Assembly (NCBI GenBank): GCA_037349105.1
Contig: JAYJMM010000123.1
Coordinates: 8,370,001-8,434,000, forward strand
DNA length: 64,000 nucleotides
Source: Limnomonas spitsbergensis
Lineage: Eukaryota; Chlorophyta; Chlorophyceae; Chlamydomonadales
Direction: 5' to 3'
Position 1 is the stretch's first letter, and the number at the start of each line of letters is the position of its first letter. The notes beneath the pieces are model-generated. The model was not told where the DNA came from, made no database searches, and was given only the letters and a program-made list of their open reading frames with translations. Of the stretch, positions 56,030-64,000 are shown in pieces. The position numbers and the translations under genes were made by a program.

Positions 56030-57560
56030 ACCTCAGACAGGCTTCTGCTGTAGACCGACCAATCAGATGGCCATCCCTTTCATTCATACAGGGCACTGGT
56101 AGATGAAAGGGATCTACCAAGATGCCTTGCACCAGAGGCATCAAGCAGGGCTGCCCTCTGAGCCCCTTGCTCTTCAGCCTTTACATCAGCGACCTGCCGG
56201 ATCTGATTGCAGCCAAGTGCCCGACAGAGGGAGTTAAGGTGCCTTTTGTATGCTGATGATCTCTCCCTTCTAGCTGGCAGCTTGGCAGGGCTGCAACGCA
56301 TGCTAGATGCCCTGCATGAATTTGCGGCGGCTAAACAAACAGCTCCAGGTCAATGTCAGCAAGACAGAGATCTTAGAGTCCGGCAGCCGCTTAGCAGCGC
56401 AGCGCCGGCAACCAGCCCATACATGCATGTTCGGCCCCGACAGAACAGGCTGAAGCGTGTCCAATAATTCAAGTTTTTGGGCGTCATTCAGCAAGAGAGC
56501 GATAGCATGCAGAAGGCCATGCAAGGAAGAGAGGCGCCTCTCGCTGCAGCGTGTCCGCCGTATGGCAGCCAAGGTGCGCCTGAGGCATCATTGCCTACTC
56601 GCATCCGGCTAGCGGCCACATACGCAGCGCCTGCAGCCGACTATGGGGATGTGGTGTGGGCCACCGGTCACCTCCAACCGCAACACTATCTCCAGAGCAA
56701 GCTGCAGTCCAGCTTTCTACAGCACCTGCCTCAGGCAGCGGGGCTCCCTGCGTCAGCCGCCAGTTGGGGAGTCCTGAGGGAGCTACAGATCCAACCGTAA
56801 CAGCGAGGTTGGTGGCGCCATGTCCTTCGCTTCTACAATGCAGCGGTAGCACCGGCAGCACATGAAGGCAGCCCACTCGTGGCGGCAGCCATGGTGGCTG
56901 ATATGCAGCTCGTGCTCAGTCAGACCACTAAAGGACGCAATTGGTGCAGTGAACTGATATGTGCCTTAGAGGAGCTAGAGCGGGGAGCAGCAGCCCCCAA
57001 ACTGCGTCAAGCAGCGGCTGACCTACAGCTTCTCCCCGTCGCAAAGGTGCTAGCACTAGTGGACGCTGCCTATGAGCGGGCACAGATGGAGGTCGTCAGC
57101 CGGGAAGATCCTAGGGACCCCGCCAACAAAAGCACAGGTCTGCGGCCGCCTACCACGCCTGGTTTCAGCCTACATCAGGCGCCGTGCTGGCGCAAGCCAG
57201 GAACCGCACAAGCAAAAGGGCGTGCGCTCGTGTGTGCACTAACTTAAGGCTGTGCTCAGAGCGGCTAGCACATCTGATAGTAGAGGACGGCGCAGCGACC
57301 AGCAGCGTGACACACGCTACTGCCAACGCTGCTGGGCTGAGGGACACGGTCAACATGTGGAGGATGCGCTGCATGTGTGCTTTCAATGCCCTAGCGTAAA
57401 GGAGAGGCTGAGGGCGAGAGGTTGGGCAGGCCCCCGGTATCCCCTGCCTTCCCCTGCCCCTGAAGAGACCTTTAAGAAGCTCAACTATAGGTTGCACAAA
57501 ATCCAGGGCCTCCCACCCCTGCCTGCGGGCTCTCCGATGTCCTGTCTGGTTGGTAAAAAA
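56030..57560 (+). mobile_element. Degenerate LINE retrotransposon with reverse-transcriptase motifs
   Basis: RT motif blocks are readable across frameshifts: TRGIKQGCPLSPLLFSLYI at about 56131, then, one frame over, LYADDLSLLAGSLAGLQRM (the YADD catalytic box) at about 56247, then LQVNVSKTEIL. A long C-terminal part follows (CALEELERGAAAPKLRQAA) and ends in a Cys/His knuckle (RYCQRCWAEGHGQHVEDAL, CFQCPSVKERL) near 57310-57410, as at the end of many LINE ORF2 proteins. Several stops and shifts make it inactive. It is the best copy of the family fragmented at 21358 and 32480. Confidence 0.85.
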
Positions 57561-58310
57561 AGGAAAGGAAGCAAAGGCTAGATGAAAGACAGAGAGGCGC
57601 ACAATGGGCGAAGAAAACCCCCCTCCAGAAAACGGAAAGGCAGACCGAAGGATCCCAGCCTCTGAAAGAATGAGAGAGACAAAAAGGGAAAGAGCCAGGC
57701 CCCCGGGAGGCAAAAAACAAGACAGCAGACTAGCCCGCAACAAAGTCTACCACATCCTCAGCAAAAGCCAGAGCCTCCCACCCATGCCTGCGGTTTGCCC
57801 GACCTTTGTGTTCTTTTTGTTTGGTGGGTGAACTTGCTGTCCTTTCTTTCCTCTCATGCCTTCTCCCTTGCCTTTCCTAGCTGTCTTTCTGTTCGCTTCA
57901 TTTCAGCATGGCCCAGAAGTAAAATGTCATGAACTAAAATGCAAGTATCCGTAGGGGCCCTCTTCAGGACACTCCTTTAGTGCACACCGTATGCGCTTGA
58001 CTTTCCAGCTCACGGTCTAGCAGCCCGCTGGGAACTACCAATGAGTCAGTAAGGGTGCATATCATTTTAGGGCACATACATGATGTATCACATATTCACA
58101 TGGGAGGGTGGCATGGCTGAACCATGGTCCTGCTTGCGGCGCAGGGTAGCTGTGAGTTTAGTCTGCGAACCAAAATAAAAGCACTCCGGATGAAAATGCG
58201 CTTATTAAGAAATATTCCATAGAGGTTTCTGCTCCAGCTAATGGTCTACTACCAATTACTTCAAGGCCCTGTCCATTAAAATGCACATTGCCGTTTTCTG
58301 TATGGGCTTA
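57561..58310. other. LINE-flanking repeat sequence, no gene seen
   Basis: A-rich, purine-rich sequence with a second copy of cagagcctcccacccatgcc near 57770. A SINE-like scrap (gcatggctgaaccatggtcc) lies near 58110. No coding signal is supported. Confidence 0.4.
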
Positions 58311-58311
58311 G

Positions 58312-58390
58312 AGATAGGTCAATGACATTACACCTCTGGGCCCTGCTCAAAAAGGCTCGGCCGCGTGGGCGCCCAACTGTCCCGTTGGAA
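58312..58390 (-). mobile_element. LINE 3' terminus fragment
   Basis: caatgacattacacctctgg, gccctgctcaaaaaggctcg and gccgcgtgggcgcccaactg: the best-preserved form of the LINE terminal block in the window. A related fragment in the other orientation lies at about 58690-58770. Confidence 0.65.
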
Positions 58391-58479
58391 GAAAATAATC
58401 TGAAGGTTGAGGTAGGTACTGCCCTTACCCTACAACTCCCACTCCGCCGGGCGTTAGGCACAACCCAGCGCTTATGCAC

Positions 58480-59464
58480 CATCCTTTAATCCGTTAAGGA
58501 CTGGCACACTCTCTTCTCATATTTTCTATTTGGTTCAGTGGCTTCATGGCAGTCTCTATCGCGGGAGATCACCTCCATTCACACTACTCATTTCTTTGTA
58601 GTACTGGTGTAGAGGCGACATGGCAACTACACATACATGACTGCCTATTGTGACTTCTCCTCTGACTTAAAGCAGACTTTTTATTTGCCAACGTGGCCGA
58701 GCTTCGTTTCAGGATGGCCCAGAGGTAAATGACGTTACAATGCCCAGAAGTGTCACGTCATTAACATGCACGACTGGGAGTTAGCTAAGAGGAGGTTTTA
58801 TCATAGACCACCGGTATCAGGCCAACCAAGTATTCACTAGTCTGGGACTATTCATCTAGTAGACAAGGGTACTCCGGCGGCGGCATCTATCCGTTCATTG
58901 ACAAGGTGGCTGTTTCACCAGCAAATACTGATAACCGATGAATGTGATTAAGGAATCACCATTGACATTTCATAGGGGGGCAGCGTGTTGTAGGTCAAGG
59001 TCTTGAAAAGCCGAGACCTCACTGGTAGAGCTCTGAAATTGTTGGCTTCAAAGCAGCAAAAGGGATAGCATATAGCTCGCTTATGGGTCACATCTGCTGA
59101 TCCCAGTTCCAAGGCTGATCCCAGCTCCAACAAACTGCGCCCTGGGGCAACCACCTAGTCCATGATTGGTGCTCATACGTACAAACTTAACTCTAAAGCA
59201 TGTCAAAATTTCCTCGCACTCTAAAGACAGGACAGCCAAAGGAAAATGTCCCGAGCGGCGTCCAGATGGTGGGAGCAGTCCTGAAATGTTCAAAGTCTTC
59301 AGGGGCAGATTACAGGCCGCTGCAACGTGGATTTAGCTGGATGGATGTGAATAATGCGGATTGACGTCCGGGCCAATGAGGGCGCCTCAAAGGTCATGTT
59401 CGTACAAGCTGAAGGGTGAAATGTTGAGGCGAAGCCATTCTGCCACCACTCCCTTGAGGCATGC
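58480..59464. other. Intergenic, downstream of PsbY
   Basis: No gene is supported. A TGTAA on the minus strand at 59310-59314, about 150 bases past the PsbY stop, is a plausible poly(A) signal. Confidence 0.4.
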
Positions 59465-61137
59465 TCACTTCCGGGACAAGTTCCTTTCCTCCGCCATCTT
59501 GTTGTACTGCACAGCCAAGTTAAAGACACCGAAAGTAAGATACATGACATGGGCAAAAGGCCACAATTTGGACACATCGCACGTTCACCAACAACCTGGT
59601 TTTCAGAAATTAGCTAAGCATGCCTCTCACCTGTCCGAGCAGGGGCTGCAACATGTTGAAGCCAGCCCATCCAACCACGGGCACAAACAGAGATCCGATG
59701 ACAGCAATGCGGCCGTCCGATTCTGCCAGCTGCCCAACCACCTGGGTGGCGGCCTCGGCGTTATCAGCCAAGAGCATGGAGGCAGCAGCTCCCAGGCCAA
59801 TCGCTGTCGCAATGCTTCGCTTCCTGTTTTTATTGTCCTCCGCCATCTTGGTAAACTGCAGTCAAATTTAACCACAAGAGAGGTGACATGGACAAATTAG
59901 ATACAGGATGTCATACACTTATTGGTAAGTTTCTGGAGAGACAAAGGCAAAGCATACCTCTTACCTGTCCGAACAAGGGCTGTACCATGTTGAAGCCCAC
60001 CCATCCAACTACGGGCAAAAACAGAGATGCGATGACGGCAATACGGGCGTCAGTCTCAGCCAGCTGCCCAACCACCTGGGTGGCAGCGTCAGCGTTATCT
60101 GCCATCAGCATTGAAGCACCGGCTCCGGCACCAACAGCTGTTGCAATGCTGCGCTTCAAGCTCTTGTTCTCCTCTGCCATCTTGGAAAACTGCACAATCA
60201 AATGTACACCATTGGATGTAAGATTGATGACACAGATCTACTAGGGAGCTACTAGACACGTTACTCTTGGTGGAGAGGAATGTTCTAATAGAATGGGGAA
60301 GGTGTGCCTCTCACCTGTCCGAAAAGGGGCTGCACCATGTTGAAGCCCACCCATCCGACTACGGGCACAAACAGGGATCCGATGACGGCAACCCGGCCGT
60401 CCGACTCAGCCAGCTGCGCAACCACCTGGGTGGCAGCGTCAGCGTTATCAGCCATCAGCATGGAGGCAGCGGCTCCAAGGCCAACAACCGTCGCAATGCT
60501 TTGCTTGCTGTTTTCCTTGTCGTCCAGCATCTTCTGGAACTGCACAGCCAAATTCATGAACAGGTGGTTAGAAAGATGGCATGGACAGACAGGGTGGAAA
60601 TACCTGAGCAAGGGATACTCTGAAGATCTTTTGGCCAAGCATGCCTCTTACCTGACCGAACAGGGGCTGCAGCATGTTGAAGCCCACCCATCCAACTACA
60701 GGCACAAACAAAGATCCGATGACGGCTATGCGGCCGTCGGTCTCAGCAAGCTGCCCAACCACCTCGGTTGAAGCCAGAGCGTTGCCAGAGTAAAGAAGCG
60801 TAGCCGCAGCAGAGCTGATCGCAACAACCTTGCTGCTGACCTACGCGACCAATCGAGAGGAAAAGACAGGAGGGGTCTAATTAGATCAGTAAATGCCTTG
60901 GAAATATCATGTGGTCGTGGGGAATTAAAGTTGATCTCTGATCGTTCGAGATAAAGGCGTGAAGCTGATGTCCAGGACACACAAGAGGCTTGCCTCGGCT
61001 TTTACTGCTGCCTTGTTGCTGGCTTGTGCACGGACACGAAGGCACCGGCCCGAGAGAATCGGCCTGGCCACAGGCCTAGCCCCAGCCACGCTACGCTGGG
61101 CAACGTTGTACGAGCAGGAGACCTTCATTGATGCCAT
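59465..61137 (-). CDS. PSBY: PsbY polyprotein precursor with four PsbY units
   Basis: Six exons, all introns in phase 0: 60994-61137, 60652-60840, 60315-60539, 59965-60189, 59631-59855, 59465-59506; 349 aa, TGA stop. Exon 1 is a plastid transit peptide (MASMKVSCSYNVAQRSVAGA) and uses a GC donor (gag|gcaagc). Exons 2-5 each end in one PsbY membrane unit: AVIGSLFVPVVGWVGFNM followed by QPLFGQ. Each is preceded by a hydrophobic thylakoid signal ending in an AxA-type site (NALAS, NADAA, NAEAA). Exons 3, 4 and 5 are all exactly 225 bp. Exon 6 (YNKMAEERNLSRK, stop) matches the beginning of a further unit cut short. PsbY is a small photosystem II membrane protein; land plants and Chlamydomonas are known to make two from one precursor. 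Four mature PsbY proteins are predicted here. Confidence 0.93.
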
Positions 61138-61159
61138 TTAAATTATTATTTTAATTCGA

Positions 61160-62130
61160 TCTCTGGTGCCACGATGCTGCTCTCTGCCTCTTCACATCCC
61201 GATAGTTTCCCCACTTCATTCACACTACCTACTACAAGTTTCAGCACAACAGCCAGGACCGTTTGACAGTGCCATGCCGGCGGGATCAAACAATGATCTG
61301 TCTATACTTTGGCTCTGTCAGAAAAAACAGGAATATCTTATATGCCACTGACACTGGTGGTTGACCAGCCTACCAGGACCAGACAGCTTAAGGCAACCTA
61401 TCCATGCAAAAAGCATGTGGCACACGCATAATCCGCACTTCAGCTTGCACTAGAGGCCCACGGTGTAGGGTCTGGATACTTGCACGTGACAGGGAGCATT
61501 GTTGCACGACTGACACCAATGCTAAGGTATCATTGGGTAGGGATAATCTCCTGAAAAATCCTGTCTGCAGTTGGCATGGGATTCACTGTAATCACCACGC
61601 AGGTGTAATGCTTGGACCCTAGCGCTGGGTAACCATTATCTCGCAATTATCTCTGGTTATCTGGTAGCCATGTAGCATTTCATATGTCGCGTCAGGTGGC
61701 ATTGCCTTTTGTCTATTCTGGGTCTTCAATGTCACTACAACTACTGAGCTCCCAGTTCCCTCAAATGTCGGCCACTGCCAAGCTGTATGGGTTGAAATGG
61801 GCAAGTATCACAACTCGTCTTGAAAATCCCGACCTGAATGAGCTGCCACTCGAGGAGTCCGGAGGGGAGCTGCCTTGGGAGCAGAAGAACTGACCATGCA
61901 TCCGGGAGCTAAGTTGTTCGAGGTGAGTGGCATTGCAGTACAACTCGGATGTTCAGAGGAACAGGAAAAACACTGGCAATGAGCTTGTACTTGAACTAGC
62001 CCATGCACCCACGGCAGTGGCACCCACAATCGCATCATTGCCATTGCCCATCATAAAGGCACTGAAACAGCCTCATATGTTGTGTACAGACAGGCTGACA
62101 TTTTTTCTTTTTCTTAGTTAGCACCTTTTG
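61160..62130. other. Intergenic, no convincing gene
   Basis: Upstream of PsbY. A plus-strand open stretch ending GGELPWEQKN near 61893 has no recognised domain or splice support. Confidence 0.3.
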
Positions 62131-62285
62131 ATGACTGCCAGGCAGCCACCACAGGGCAAATTGCGACCTAAATTGGATCGGCCCACGGCCGTGGCCCAAG
62201 CGGTAGAGCTTGCTGCACAAGGCCCCTCCAGCTGCAGGCCGTTATGAAAATGAATTTTAAGTGAAGCACCCTGAAATAATTTGGG
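62130..62285. repeat. Dispersed repeat family B copy
   Basis: Contains caggcagccaccacagggca, cggcccacggccgtggccca, and caaggcccctccagctgcag, then a gtgaagcaccctgaaataat tail, in the same order as the copy at 10050-10225 reversed. Confidence 0.6.
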
Positions 62286-63009
62286 GCAAACAACTGTGTG
62301 ACTGTTCCTTGATGGACTTAATTGCCTACCAAAAACATGCTTGTTGATGCATGCCGGCACTTGATATGGACAATGCCAGGATTGGTGCACCATGTCAAGT
62401 CGAACTTCGTGCACCCATACCTGCCGCCACGTCGACACCCGCACCTGTCGCCACGTCAACACGTGAAGTTGAACTTGGTGCACCCGTACCTGCCCAAGGC
62501 CTTGATGTAGCTAAATCATCCCTGAAACCTCAGCCTTAAAACCTTGCTGGTGTATGATGCGTCCCGAAACCCTTTACCCTAAAACCCTTTACTTTAAAAC
62601 ACTTAAACTCACTGAAGTTTTGCTCACGCATCACAATTTTTATACACACTCATAAAATTTCACTAATGAAAGTTATGAAACCCCTGTTTAAGTTTCTTGT
62701 TTCCTTCTCAATTTACCTAGGAGGCGTCTAACCAAACTCTTTTGCACCCACGTCATGTTTTATGGCTGGGGCTAATCTTCTGCACTATTGGGTTTCATTC
62801 CCACGCTACTGCTCGGTGGCTGTGTGTTGGTTGCTTGCCCAGTCACTGGTTTTCGCTCGCTGTCCTAGCGTATTTCATGCCTGTACCGGTTTACGGGCAC
62901 AAGTCCCATGCATCAAATGTGATGCCCCGTTGGACTGTAAAAACTTCACAAACTTCACCCTGCACCCTTGGCAATACCTGCAGCATACGGTATCCTGTCA
63001 TCTCGCCTG

Positions 63010-63437
63010 TTATTTGAATCCTCAACCCTAAAACTTCAACCCTGAGTCCTCAGCCCTGAGTCCTCAACCCTGAATCCTCAACCCTGAATCCTTAACCCTG
63101 AATCCTCAACCCTGAATCCTTAACCCTGAATCCTCAACTCTGAGTCCTGAACCCTGAATCTTCAACCCTGAATCCTCAGCCCTGAATCCTCAACCCTCAA
63201 TCCTCAATTATCAATCCTCAACCCTCAATCATCAACCCTTAGTCCTCAACCCTGAATCTTCAATTATGAATCCTCAACCGCTAGTCCTCAACCCTGAATC
63301 TGCAACCCTGATTCCTCAACCCTCAATCATCAATCCTCAACTCAGAACCCTCAACCCTCAATCATCAATCCTCAACCCTGAATCCTCAACCCTCAATCCT
63401 CAACCCTCAATCCTCAACCCTGAATCCCCAACCCTGA
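63010..63437. repeat. 14-15-bp tandem array
   Basis: About 30 variants of aatcctcaaccctg. It resembles the cctcaaccct-rich stretches near 28200, 36860 and 40130. Confidence 0.93.
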
Positions 63438-63439
63438 AA

Positions 63440-64000
63440 AGGGAGACCGAAAGAAAGAGGAAGCATATGGGAAAGCTCCCCCCGAAAAAACAGGAGAATC
63501 AGCCCCACCCAGTACTAGTAGTGAGAGTTGTGCGGCCATCTGCTCATGCATTGCTCATGCAGATCTGTGTGGCGTACGGTAATCAACTAATCATGGCGTA
63601 CGGTTTTCATCCAGGTGAAGCAGCACCTTAAAACGTCATACTGCAGAGCAGCTCACAAGGCGGGATCACATGCCAGGGCTTCACAGATCCTTAGTCATTA
63701 TGAAGCGGGGGCGGCAAACAAAAATGATTTTGATTTTGTTACGACGAGGGCTGTGAGCAACCGTTATCCCAAAAGCTATATCTGGAGAGTCAGGTACCAG
63801 ACAGACAAACCGAAATAACCCCTCCCGGCAGAAACGTAGAGCTGGTCCAGCTCCGGTCAAATGGATCTCAGAAGAGAAAGAGCGAAAACAACGCGGCAAG
63901 GGAGAACTCTACGAAGTTGAGATGCAAGCGAAATAATCATGCTCAGGTACGTGAATTATATTAGTAATGTGTGTACCATGACCATTCAGAGTGGCGCAGA
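63440..64000. other. Window edge, unassigned
   Basis: A plus-strand stretch at about 63835-63936 encodes a basic run (KWISEEKERKQRGKGELYEV) closing in TAA. It might be the end of an exon or an element protein, but there is too little context to call it. Confidence 0.2.

Overview
The window reads as nuclear DNA of a flagellate green alga, most likely a chlorophycean of the Chlamydomonadales. Genes are split into many short GT-AG exons, introns are long and repeat-rich, several genes have a TGTAA poly(A) motif downstream, and the gene set mixes flagellar axoneme proteins with plastid photosynthesis and sulfur-assimilation proteins. No species can be assigned from the sequence alone. All exon models below were built by hand from splice sites, reading phase and family similarity recalled from general knowledge; no search was run.

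Layout: (1) complement 455-4988, RSP16/DNAJB13-type HSP40 of the radial spoke, nine exons, 349 aa. (2) 5373-20248 forward, a large coiled-coil plus EF-hand protein of unknown function, divergent from RSP16. (3) 20250-22550, repeats with a LINE 3' fragment. (4) complement 22550-30358, a plant/cyanobacterial-type calcineurin-like metallophosphoesterase, seven exons, 532 aa. (5) 30359-34519, a transposon and repeat graveyard with a long inverted repeat. (6) complement 34520-45067, plastid ferredoxin-sulfite reductase with an unusual C-terminal tail. (7) 45616-52303 forward, PF20/SPAG16 (central-pair WD40 protein), divergent from sulfite reductase and carrying a 1.3 kb hAT-like transposon in an intron. 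(8) complement 53528-55465, a photosystem I antenna protein (LHCA type), eight exons, 250 aa. (9) 55466-59464, a decayed LINE with reverse-transcriptase motifs. (10) complement 59465-61137, PsbY polyprotein with four PsbY units. (11) 61138-64000, repeats with no convincing gene.

The most striking signal is not one gene. At more than a dozen exon-intron borders, the splice junction itself (a few exonic bases plus the acceptor or donor) has been tandemly duplicated into the neighbouring intron, from two copies up to about fifty. PsbY looks like the case in which whole exons were duplicated and kept as coding sequence. Other points of interest are a ribbon-helix-helix-like tail on sulfite reductase, a PF20 gene lacking a recognisable first WD repeat and carrying an in-frame TAG beside an alternative acceptor, a GC-AG intron bounded by its own direct repeat, and a ~200 bp-arm inverted repeat made from two copies of one gene fragment.
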